Below are positions 27,672 through 35,818 of a stretch of 64,000 nt of DNA, piece by piece. Position 1 is the stretch's first letter, and each line of letters begins with the position of its first letter. The stretch spans positions 245,019 through 309,018 of the forward strand of contig NZ_CDME01000010.1 in the NCBI RefSeq assembly GCF_000826545.1. Direction: 5' to 3'. The stretch is from Kibdelosporangium sp. MJ126-NF4. Lineage in GTDB: Bacteria > Actinomycetota > Actinomycetes > Mycobacteriales > Pseudonocardiaceae. A program made the translations under genes and the position numbers. Under the pieces are notes generated by a model. That model did not search any database, was not told the origin of the DNA, and was given only the letters and a program-made list of their open reading frames with translations.

Positions 27672-29122
27672 CTCTGCCCCTGGTACGTGTGCTTGATCCG
27701 GGTACGGTCGGGTTTGCCGGTCGACGTCGTCGGCAATGGCTCGTCGACCAGGTGGATCGCGGTCGGTACGGCCGCGCGGGGAAGCCGCCGCGCGCAGTGC
27801 GCACGGACGGTGAGAGTGTCGGTGGCCTTCGGCGCGGTACGCCTGATCACCGCGTGCAGGGCGTTGCCCGCGACGGGATCGGGCACGGCGAACACGACGG
27901 CCTCGGTGATGTCGTCGAGGTCCAGCAGGGTGCGTTCGACCGCCTGGGTGTTCACCCGGACCCCACGAACCTTGACGTGGAAGTCCGCGCGGCCTTCGAG
28001 CGTCAGCGCGCCTGAGGCGTCCCGGCGGACCAGGTCACCCGATCGGAAGTACCGCCGTGACGACTCCCCTCGCGGGTGCGCCACGAACACCGCGTTGCTC
28101 GTGCCGAGGTAGCCGTGTGTCTGAAACGGTGTGCTGACAAACAGTTCACCGACGCCCGAGCCGGTGAACACCTCGCCCGTGGTGTCGACGAGCAACGCGT
28201 CGACGCCGTCGACCGGCTCGCCGATCGGCAGCGGGGCCCGGTCGATCCCCGGGTCGATCTCGTGCAGGAAGCTGTCGTTGGTCTCGGTACAGCCGTACAG
28301 GTTGTAGAAGCGGGCGTTCGGGAACAGGCCGGGCAGCCCGGTGAGGCACTGGGTGGTGAGTGCATCGCCGGTGGAGATCACCTGGCTGACGCCCGCCAAG
28401 GCGCGGCCGTGCCCGAGCAGGAGCTGGTAGAGCATCGGCACCGCCTGCACCACGTCGACCTCGTGTCGGTCGATCAGGTCGTGCAGGTACCCGGCCCTGG
28501 TCGCCCGGTCGGCCTCCACGAGCACCACCCGGCCACCCGCGGCCAGGGTGGTCCAGATGTCGAGCAGGCACAGGTCGAAGTTGAGCGGCGCGTAGTTCAG
28601 CACCGTCCGTTGTGGACCGATGTGGAACGTCCGCGCGGCCCAGTCGGTGAACTCGTCGACGGCACCGGCGGTCAGCGGGACGATCTTCGGCAACCCGGTC
28701 GATCCCGAGGTCGTCAGCATGAAGCAGACCGAGTCGGCGGTGTGGCCGACACGCAGCCGCGCGGCGCCACCGGTGCCGACCTCGTCCTCTGTGGACAACG
28801 TGGCCACGCATCCGGCCCGGTCGGCCAGCGCGGCGAACGTCTCGTCGCCGAGGTCGGACGGCGGAAGCAGGAACGGCCTGCCGTCGCCGAGCAGCGCCAG
28901 GATCAGCGCGATCGCGTCCGGCGACTTCGTCGCCCGCACCGCGACCGGCGCGCCGGGCGCGAGACCGAGCCGGGCCACGCGTTCCTGCTGGTGACAGGCT
29001 CGCCGGTAGAGCTCCCGGTAGCTGATCCCGGTGTGCCGCCAGACCACGGCCGTGTCCTCCGGGCGGCGTCGGGCGTGCGCCGCGAACCTGCTGGCCACGC
29101 CTCGTTGCTCACACTGCACCAC
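27668..29122 (-). CDS. Stand-alone amino acid adenylation enzyme (AMP-binding)
   Basis: The 484-residue enzyme has the core motifs LTTSGSTGLPK (A3), NFDLCLLDIW (A4), NLYGCTETND (A5), FRSGDLVRR (A7) and a C-terminal GKPDR lysine. It would activate an amino acid as AMP ester and load the adjacent carrier protein. The LYGCTETND(S/T)F form is what I recall from discrete prolyl enzymes such as PltF. Hand alignment to GrsA gives the pocket D-L-L-Q-I-T-L-D-S, which I cannot match to a known substrate. The GTG at 29122 has GGGGGT upstream. It is the first gene of the operon that ends with ubiX. Confidence 0.9.
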   Translation of the reverse strand: MVQCEQRGVASRFAAHARRRPEDTAVVWRHTGISYRELYRRACHQQERVARLGLAPGAPVAVRATKSPDAIALILALLGDGRPFLLPPSDLGDETFAALADRAGCVATLSTEDEVGTGGAARLRVGHTADSVCFMLTTSGSTGLPKIVPLTAGAVDEFTDWAARTFHIGPQRTVLNYAPLNFDLCLLDIWTTLAAGGRVVLVEADRATRAGYLHDLIDRHEVDVVQAVPMLYQLLLGHGRALAGVSQVISTGDALTTQCLTGLPGLFPNARFYNLYGCTETNDSFLHEIDPGIDRAPLPIGEPVDGVDALLVDTTGEVFTGSGVGELFVSTPFQTHGYLGTSNAVFVAHPRGESSRRYFRSGDLVRRDASGALTLEGRADFHVKVRGVRVNTQAVERTLLDLDDITEAVVFAVPDPVAGNALHAVIRRTAPKATDTLTVRAHCARRLPRAAVPTAIHLVDEPLPTTSTGKPDRTRIKHTYQGQR

Positions 29123-29424
29123 AGACCCCCGTCGATACTGGAATTGTCGCGAGATTCGCAGGTTTTCGAAGTGATCGACCCCGGTGTTTTCGTCGAGTTC
29201 CACGCGAATCGAATACCGGGGAATCACAGCGTCGAAAACAATGGTGAGACTCTCAGTGCGGTGATAGCGGCGCATGCGTGTGGGGCACCCAATTTCGGAC
29301 GATCGTCCGACACCCGCCGGTTATTGATCCGGTTCATGCCGGTTGGACCGCTTTGCCGGAGCATGATCGGCGGTGATCCGCGACCGACGGTCATCGGTTG
29401 GTTTCGGGCAGCTGTGAGACGAAC
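29123..29424. promoter_or_regulatory. Divergent control region between the tryptophan-like operon and the LAL regulator
   Basis: This 302-bp spacer holds a perfect 16-bp palindrome TCGGACGATCGTCCGA at 29295-29310. Next to it are three direct CCGGTT repeats at 29317, 29329 and 29339, spaced 12 and 10 bases, about one helical turn. Direct repeats of that spacing are typical of antibiotic activator sites. The operon promoter must lie left of the palindrome. No open frame in the spacer looks coding. Confidence 0.55.
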
Positions 29425-32400
29425 ATGAGACTCCCTTCGCCGTCCGTGCGCTGGCGTGGGAAAACGGGGGAAATATGGGTGCAGTCCACCCATAAGGCGG
29501 CCGACGAGACGCTGTTGGCGGATGGACCGCCCATGATCGCGCCGGTACCGTCCGACGTCGTGGGGTACCGATCACCGGTCATCGTTGGTCGGGACGACGA
29601 GCTTCGGACTGTGCAGGAAGCGCTCACCGCGGCGCGCGGTGGCCGTGGCGGCGCGGTTTTCCTCGTCGGCGAGAGCGGGATCGGGAAGTCGCGGCTGGCC
29701 GCGGCGGCCGCCGATCTCGGCTTCGCCGCGGACATGCGGCTGCTGCGCGGCCGGGGAAGCGCCATCAGCCCGATGGACCCGTACCGGTCGCTGACCGAGG
29801 CACTGTTGTCGCTGGTACGCGACGGCGAACCGATCGACGTGGCCGCGCTCGGCTCGTACCGGCCGATACTGGCGAGGCTGATTCCCGACTGGGGCGAGCC
29901 GCAGACCGGGCAGGACACCGGCGCGCTGGTGATCCTCGCCGAGGGCGTGCTGCGGCTGACGTCGCTGGCCGGTCAGGGCCGCGGCTGCCTGATGATCCTC
30001 GACGACATGCAGGACGTCGACGCCGAGACGCTCGCCGTGATCGAGTACATGATCGACAACATCGACCGGCAACCGGTCCTGCTGCTCGGCCTGATCCGCG
30101 ACGAGTCGTGCCCGGCACTGCGGCTGGCCCGTTCGGTGGCCCAGCGCGGCACCGGCGTGCTGATCGACCTCGACCGGCTCGGCCCGGCCGACACGCGTCG
30201 GCTGGCCGCCTCCTGCCTCGGTGAACAGGACGTCCCGCAACCGGCCGCGGACATGCTCTGGGCGGGCAGCGCGGGCAACCCGTTCCTGGTCAAGGAGATG
30301 CTCACCAGCATGGTCGACGGCCGCCTGCTGGCGCGCGACGGCGACGGCTGGCAGGTCACCGACCGGCTCGGCCCGAACCTGCCGGAGACGTTCGTGCGCG
30401 GCGTGGCCTGGCGGCTGGAACAGCTGGAACCCGAGGCACGCCAGGTGCTGTCGGTGGCCGCCGTGCTCGGTCGCCGATTCCCGCTGTCGGTCGTGCAGAT
30501 GGTGACCGGCCTGAACTACCCGGACCTGATGGGCCACCTGCACAGCGACCTGGCCGTCCAGCTGGTCGGGCCGGACGAACAGCACCCCGACTGGTACAGC
30601 TTCCAGCACGCGCTGATCGTCGACGCCCTGCTGAAGCTGATCTCACCGGCCCAGCGCGCCGGGCTGGCCCAGCAGGTCGCGGACGCGCTCGACTCCGTCT
30701 ACCCGGGGCTGCCGGGGGAATGGTGCGAGGTCAGCGCCCAGTTGCTGCTCGACGCGGGCAGCCAGGCCGCGGCGGGACGACTGTTCGCTGAGGCAGGACG
30801 GCGTGCGCTGGCCCAGGGCGCCGCGAACTCCGCGGTCGTGCTGCTGGGCAAGGCATGGGACCTGCTGGTGCACGACGTGTCCGCGCGGGCGGACGCGCTG
30901 GAGGCACAGCTGTACGCGCTGGCCGAGGCCGGTCTGGTCGACCGCGCGCTGGCCGCGTCGACCGTGCTCGACGAGGTGGGTGCCGGGCTCGACCGGCGCA
31001 GGCGGGCCCAGCTGCGCACCAGGCTGGCCTGGGTGGCCAACCTCGCCGGGCGCATCTCCGAGGGGCTCAGCCAGGTCGAGGCGGCCAGGGTGCTGCTCGG
31101 CCCGGACGCGGCCGCCGAGGACATCGCGCCGCTGGACGTCGTCGCCGCGCACCTGGAGCTCGACGTGCCGGGACCAGGCCAGTTGGCGAAGGTCGAGCAG
31201 ATGGCGCGGCGGGCCGCGACCGTCGCCGAGGAGGTGCCGCTGCCGATCGTGGCCTGCCAGGCGTGGCAGCTGATCGGCCAGCTGGCCAGGGGCCGTGACC
31301 CGGACGAGGCGACCGCGTGCCTGGAACGCAGCCGGGGCATCGCGGTCGAGCACGACCTGCCGATCTGGGAGATCCACGCCCTCGTGCGGCTCGGCTTCGA
31401 CGAGGCGCTGCGCGACGGCGGCACCGAGCGGCTCGAACAGGCACGCCACCAGGCCACCCAGATCGGTGCCGTGACCGCCCGCTACCAGGCCGAGGTCAAC
31501 ATCGCGCTACAGCTGATCCTGCGCGGCGAGTTCGACGCGGCCGAGACCCTGATCGAGCAGGTGCTCGCCGACACCACGCGGCTGAAACTGCTGGAGACCA
31601 CCCAGTACATGCTGGTCCTGCGGGTCGTGCTGACCGGCCACCGCGGCCGCCGCAGGGACATGGAACGGTCGGTCACCGAACTGCACCGCTGGAACGGCGA
31701 CGTCGTGCAGTACCTGCCCAGGGTGCACGGCCTGGGGCGGGCGTTCTGCGCCCTCATCGAGGAGGACCAGGAAGCCGCGCGCAAGGAGCTCGCGGCGGCG
31801 TTGCACGCGGAGGACATGAGCCCGACGACGTTCCACCTCGCCGGACGGTACGGGCTGAACCTGCTGCTCGGGGCGTTGGCGGGGGAGGTGGACCGCGCGG
31901 CCTTCGACGAGATCACCGCCGCACCGGCGGCCCGGTTGCGCTGGGACCGCCAGTTCGCCCACTTCGCGCGGGCCGTGATCGCGGGCGGGGAGGGCAACGA
32001 CACGGAGGCGGCGGCCGCGGTCGCCGAGGCACTGCGGGCCGGGTCGCTGTACGAGATGGGCCGGTGCCTCGGGTTACGCCTGGTCGGCGAGGTCGCGCTG
32101 GCCGAGGGCTGGGGCGAGCCGGTGGAGTGGCTGCGCACCGCGGAGGAGTACTTCCACAAGATGGGCATGTCCGCGGTGGCGGGCGCGTGCCGTGCGCTGC
32201 TGCGCCGCACCGGCCACCGGGTGTCCCAGCGCCGGACCGGGATCGAAGGCGTTCCCCAGCGGCTGCGGTCGGCGGGCGTCACGGTCCGGGAGTACGAGGT
32301 GCTGCGGCTGCTGGCCGAGCGGCTGGGCAACCGCGAGATCGCCGACCGGCTGCACCTGTCGCTGCGGACCGTCGAGAAACACGTGTCCAGCCTGATCTTC

Positions 32401-32454
32401 AAGACCGGCATGCCCAACCGCATCGCTCTCAGCAAGTTCGCGGTGAAGACCTAA
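29425..32454 (+). CDS. LuxR-family regulator of the LAL type (large ATP-binding)
   Basis: The ~1009-residue protein has an N-terminal ATPase domain with Walker A GESGIGKSRL, a Walker B-like CLMILDDMQDV, a long helical TPR-like middle (about 400-880) and a C-terminal LuxR HTH (VTVREYEVLRLLAERLGNREIADRLHLSLRTVEKHVSSLIFKTG). LAL regulators act as pathway-specific activators in actinomycete gene clusters. The start is uncertain: the ATG at 29425 has a weak ribosome site, the GTG at 29479 has GGGGG at good spacing, and an ATG at 29533 also precedes the ATPase domain. Its stop overlaps that of the convergent MocR gene. Confidence 0.88.
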   Translation: MRLPSPSVRWRGKTGEIWVQSTHKAADETLLADGPPMIAPVPSDVVGYRSPVIVGRDDELRTVQEALTAARGGRGGAVFLVGESGIGKSRLAAAAADLGFAADMRLLRGRGSAISPMDPYRSLTEALLSLVRDGEPIDVAALGSYRPILARLIPDWGEPQTGQDTGALVILAEGVLRLTSLAGQGRGCLMILDDMQDVDAETLAVIEYMIDNIDRQPVLLLGLIRDESCPALRLARSVAQRGTGVLIDLDRLGPADTRRLAASCLGEQDVPQPAADMLWAGSAGNPFLVKEMLTSMVDGRLLARDGDGWQVTDRLGPNLPETFVRGVAWRLEQLEPEARQVLSVAAVLGRRFPLSVVQMVTGLNYPDLMGHLHSDLAVQLVGPDEQHPDWYSFQHALIVDALLKLISPAQRAGLAQQVADALDSVYPGLPGEWCEVSAQLLLDAGSQAAAGRLFAEAGRRALAQGAANSAVVLLGKAWDLLVHDVSARADALEAQLYALAEAGLVDRALAASTVLDEVGAGLDRRRRAQLRTRLAWVANLAGRISEGLSQVEAARVLLGPDAAAEDIAPLDVVAAHLELDVPGPGQLAKVEQMARRAATVAEEVPLPIVACQAWQLIGQLARGRDPDEATACLERSRGIAVEHDLPIWEIHALVRLGFDEALRDGGTERLEQARHQATQIGAVTARYQAEVNIALQLILRGEFDAAETLIEQVLADTTRLKLLETTQYMLVLRVVLTGHRGRRRDMERSVTELHRWNGDVVQYLPRVHGLGRAFCALIEEDQEAARKELAAALHAEDMSPTTFHLAGRYGLNLLLGALAGEVDRAAFDEITAAPAARLRWDRQFAHFARAVIAGGEGNDTEAAAAVAEALRAGSLYEMGRCLGLRLVGEVALAEGWGEPVEWLRTAEEYFHKMGMSAVAGACRALLRRTGHRVSQRRTGIEGVPQRLRSAGVTVREYEVLRLLAERLGNREIADRLHLSLRTVEKHVSSLIFKTGMPNRIALSKFAVKT

Positions 32455-33890
32455 CCATGCAGGTCCGACCACGCGTCGGCGAGGCGCCGGACGAGTTCCG
32501 CCGGGTCGGGCAGGGTGAACGGCAGCCGGATGTGGTTGTCGTGGCCACCGCTGGGGTCGGTCGCCGAACCCGGCACCACCTCGACGCCGTGCCGCAGCGC
32601 CACTTGCGCGAACACCTGCGCGTTGGTGTCCGGCAGCTCCACCCACAGCGCCGAACCGCCTTCCGGGGTGCGCCACCGCCAGTCGGGCAGCTGCGTGGCC
32701 AACAGGTCCTGCAGCTGCCCGAGACGGCCGACGAGCACCTCCCGGCGAGCCGCGGTGATGTCGGTGAGCTTGGGCAGCAACCGGGCGGCCAGCGCCTGGT
32801 CGAGCACGGCGTTGCCCAGATCGGCGCGGGCCTTGTAGCGGGCCAGGCGGTCGATGACCGCCGACGGCCCGCGCACCCACCCGATCCGCAGCCCGGCCCA
32901 CACGGACTTCGCCATCGATCCGACCGACAGGATCTGCCCATCCTCCTGCGCGAACGCCGCGATCGGCGGCGGTGTCTGCGCGCCGGACATGCTGGTGAAA
33001 CCTGCGTAGGCGTTGTCCTCCAGCACAGGGACGCGGTACTGGGCGGCCAGTTCGGCGACTCGTTTACGCCTGCTCGCCGACAGCAGCCTGCCGGTGGGGT
33101 TGTGGTAGGTCGGCATCAGGTACGTGAGCACGGGATGGTGCTCGGCGAACGCCCTGGCCAGTGCGTCCGGCCGGATGCCGTCCTCGTCCAGTGGGACGCC
33201 GACCAGGCGCGCACCCGCGGCGCGGAACACGTCGAGACAGCCGGGCCAGCTGGGCGACTCCACCACGACCGTGCAGCCCGGCCGCAGGTACATCTGCGCG
33301 ACCAGGCTGAGTACCTGCTGCGCTCCGTTGGTGACCAGCACCTGGCTGGACATCGTGGGCAGCAGCTGGCCGACGAAGTGGTCGCAGATCGCCTCGCGCA
33401 GCACCGGCAGGCCACGCGGGTGGTACCCGGCGTCGGCCATCAGCTCGGGCAGGTCGTCGCGGCCGAGGTCGAGGAACGCGTCCCGCAGCTCCGGCGCGGC
33501 CGGTTCGACCGCGCGGGCCAGCGAGATGACCTGGCCGGGCCCGTCGACCATCCGCTGGAAGATGGACGTGGCCCGGCCGCCGGGCACCCGCCCGTCCGCG
33601 CCGGACAGCCGCGGGCGCGCCGCCGCGGACACCCGCGTGCCACTCCCGCGCACGCTGTCGAGAAGACCGCTTCCGCGCAGTTCGTCATAGGCGGCGACGA
33701 CGGTCGCGCGGCTGACGAGAAGCATTTTCGCCAGGTCGCGTTCGGAGGGCAGCCTTAGGCCGGATGGCAGTTCTCCGTCCGTGATGCTGTTACCGATCGC
33801 CGCACCGAGCTTTCGGTACAGCGGACCGTGCCCAGTGGCCCAATCACCGAGCAGCTCGGCCAATGTCGCGGCGTCACAAAAACCGTCCAC
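32451..33890 (-). CDS. MocR/GabR-type GntR regulator with aminotransferase domain
   Basis: The 479-residue protein has a GntR winged helix (about 20-90: LYRKLGAAIGNSITDGELPSGLRLPSERDLAKMLLVSRATVVAAYDELRGSGLL) joined to a class I aminotransferase fold (about 115-475). The NPTGRL segment, the DNAYAGF aspartate/tyrosine block and SVGSMAKSVWAGLRIGW, where the lysine binds PLP, are present. Such regulators sense PLP or an amino-compound external aldimine. The GTG at 33890 with GGGGGCG upstream starts the HTH domain. It is divergent from mbtH, so it probably controls the NRPS operon. Confidence 0.9.
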   Translation of the reverse strand: MDGFCDAATLAELLGDWATGHGPLYRKLGAAIGNSITDGELPSGLRLPSERDLAKMLLVSRATVVAAYDELRGSGLLDSVRGSGTRVSAAARPRLSGADGRVPGGRATSIFQRMVDGPGQVISLARAVEPAAPELRDAFLDLGRDDLPELMADAGYHPRGLPVLREAICDHFVGQLLPTMSSQVLVTNGAQQVLSLVAQMYLRPGCTVVVESPSWPGCLDVFRAAGARLVGVPLDEDGIRPDALARAFAEHHPVLTYLMPTYHNPTGRLLSASRRKRVAELAAQYRVPVLEDNAYAGFTSMSGAQTPPPIAAFAQEDGQILSVGSMAKSVWAGLRIGWVRGPSAVIDRLARYKARADLGNAVLDQALAARLLPKLTDITAARREVLVGRLGQLQDLLATQLPDWRWRTPEGGSALWVELPDTNAQVFAQVALRHGVEVVPGSATDPSGGHDNHIRLPFTLPDPAELVRRLADAWSDLHG

Positions 33891-34018
33891 AGCGCCCCCG
33901 CAATACCTGTGTCGATTGGTTGGCCGCACGCTAGCACGCCCATTGTGATCCGCTGAATCCCGCGCGGCGGTAATTGCTCCGTTCGGCGGTGACAATCCGG
34001 GCGGACACGAACAGTCCA

Positions 34019-34032
34019 ATTCCGGCCGGAAT
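34019..34032. promoter_or_regulatory. Candidate operator upstream of mbtH
   Basis: A perfect 14-bp palindrome ATTCCGGCCGGAAT lies 56 bp before the mbtH start in the 198-bp spacer shared with the divergent MocR regulator. Binding by MocR or LAL is inferred from position only. Confidence 0.4.
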
Positions 34033-34088
34033 GGCTCGGGAGTAACGCCGTTCCGCCGGGCATCGTTGCCGATCGAGGTGAGAACCAG

Positions 34089-34301
34089 ATGACCAATCCT
34101 TTTGACAACGCCGATGGCAGCTTCTTCGCACTGGTCAACGAGGAAGGCCAGTACTCGCTGTGGCCCGAGTTCGCCGAGGTGCCACCGGGCTGGACTGTCG
34201 CGCACGGCGCCGCGGGACGGGCGAGCTGCCTCGAGTACATCGAGCAGCACTGGACGGACATGCGTCCGACCAGCCTGATCCGTGCGATGAGCCAGGAATA
34301 A
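34089..34301 (+). CDS. MbtH-family NRPS accessory protein
   Basis: The 70-residue protein has the MbtH signature: [38 protein letters not shown], followed by [14 protein letters not shown]. MbtH proteins bind NRPS adenylation domains and are often needed for their solubility and activity. It is the first gene of the plus-strand operon and is followed 8 bp later by the first M28-like gene. The likely partner is the four-module NRPS 4.6 kb downstream. Confidence 0.96.
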   Translation: MTNPFDNADGSFFALVNEEGQYSLWPEFAEVPPGWTVAHGAAGRASCLEYIEQHWTDMRPTSLIRAMSQE

Positions 34302-34309
34302 GGAGCACC

Positions 34310-35818
34310 ATGTCCCACTCGAAGTCCCGCACGCGCGCCCTGCGCAGAGTCGCCGCGGCCGCCATGATCGCCGGTACGGCCATGAGTGTCGCGCCCGCCG
34401 CCCAGGCGGGCCCGCAGACTCTGCCCGATCGACTTGCCCGATCGGTCACCGCGGAGAACATCAACCGGCACCTGATCGCACTGCAGCGCATCGCCGACAC
34501 CAACGGCGGCACCAGGGCCGCGCACACCCCCGGCTACCAGAAGAGCATCGACTACATCGCAGGCAAGCTGCGGGCGGCCGGTTTCCAGGTCAGCACGCCG
34601 CAGTTCACCTACAACCGGGTGGTGGTGGACTCGGCGGTCGCCAGTGCCGGGTCCGTGCGGGTGGTGCCCACCCAGATGACCGACTCGCCGAACACGCCGG
34701 TCGGTGGCGTCAGCGGTCCGCTCGTGGTGCTGCCGACCGACGCGACCCCGGGCTGCCAGCCGGAGGACTACGCGGGCCTCAACGCCCGCGGCGCGGTGGT
34801 GCTGGTCAAACGCGGTGGCTGCCCGTTCACCCAGAAGCACAACGTCGCCGCCGACGCGGGCGCGGTGGCCGCACTGGTCTACAACCACGTGGACGGGCCG
34901 GGGCTCGGTGGCATCGACCCGGCGCAGGCCCGGATCCCGATCTCCGGACTGACCACGGCGGAAGGGCTCGCGCTGGCCGGAGCGTCCGGTGCACCGGCCA
35001 CTGTGGACGTCCGCACGCACAGGGAACTGACCACGAGCCGCTACCTGGTCACCCAGACCCGCACCGGCCGTGCCGACAACGTCGTGCTGGCCGGGGCCCA
35101 ACTGGACAGCCTGCCGACCAACGCGGGGATCAACGACACCGGCGCCAGCTCCGCGGCCCTGCTGGAACTGGCGTTGCAGCTGGGCAACTCGCCGAGGACC
35201 GGCAACGCCGTCCGCTTCGCCTGGTGGGGCGCGGAGGACGTGGACAAGACCGCCGCGGGCGCGTACCTGCGTTCGCTGACGTTCGAACAGCAGCTGGACA
35301 TCGCGATGTACCTGAACTCGAACTCGATCGCGTCCAGGAACGCGGGCTACTTCGTCTACGACGGCGACAACTCCTCCGGCACCGCCGGTCCGATGCCGTA
35401 CGGCTCGGACAAGATCGAGCAGGCGTTCGCGGCCTACCTCAACGGGCGCGGGCTGCCCACCGAGGACACGAACTTCGACCGGCAGTGGGACCACACCCAG
35501 TTCATCACGGCAGGGATCCCGACCGGCGGGCTGTACGCGGGCTCGTTCCGGCCCAAGACCGAGGCACAGGCCGCGAAGTGGGGCGGCACGGCCGGTGTGT
35601 CGTTCGACAAGTGCCACCAGCAGGCGTGCGACAACCTCGGCAACGTCGACCGCGCCGTCCTCGACCGCAACGCCGACGCGCTGGCGTTCGTCACCGGAAC
35701 CTACGCACTGTCCACTGAGGACGTCAACGGTGTGCCGCCGCGCTGGCGCCGCGCACTCGACCGGGCCGCCGCGAAGTCGGCCGCTGCCGCCGCGACCATC
35801 AAGGGAGAAGCCGAGTGA
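34310..35818 (+). CDS. Secreted M28-like aminopeptidase homologue 1 with PA domain and changed metal ligands
   Basis: The 502-residue protein has a signal peptide (about 1-32, ending AQA-GP), a protease-associated insert (about 125-225, with RGGCPFTQKHNVAADAGAVAALVYNH) and an M28 peptidase fold. Compared with the Streptomyces griseus aminopeptidase pattern, the first zinc histidine is Gln (GAQLDS), the second ligand D is kept (GINDTG), the Glu pair is E-D (WGAED) and the third aspartate is Asn (NSNSIAS), while the last histidine (WDHTQF) remains. Normal two-zinc catalysis is doubtful. AGGAG precedes the ATG. It is coupled to two paralogues downstream. Confidence 0.87.
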   Translation: MSHSKSRTRALRRVAAAAMIAGTAMSVAPAAQAGPQTLPDRLARSVTAENINRHLIALQRIADTNGGTRAAHTPGYQKSIDYIAGKLRAAGFQVSTPQFTYNRVVVDSAVASAGSVRVVPTQMTDSPNTPVGGVSGPLVVLPTDATPGCQPEDYAGLNARGAVVLVKRGGCPFTQKHNVAADAGAVAALVYNHVDGPGLGGIDPAQARIPISGLTTAEGLALAGASGAPATVDVRTHRELTTSRYLVTQTRTGRADNVVLAGAQLDSLPTNAGINDTGASSAALLELALQLGNSPRTGNAVRFAWWGAEDVDKTAAGAYLRSLTFEQQLDIAMYLNSNSIASRNAGYFVYDGDNSSGTAGPMPYGSDKIEQAFAAYLNGRGLPTEDTNFDRQWDHTQFITAGIPTGGLYAGSFRPKTEAQAAKWGGTAGVSFDKCHQQACDNLGNVDRAVLDRNADALAFVTGTYALSTEDVNGVPPRWRRALDRAAAKSAAAAATIKGEAE

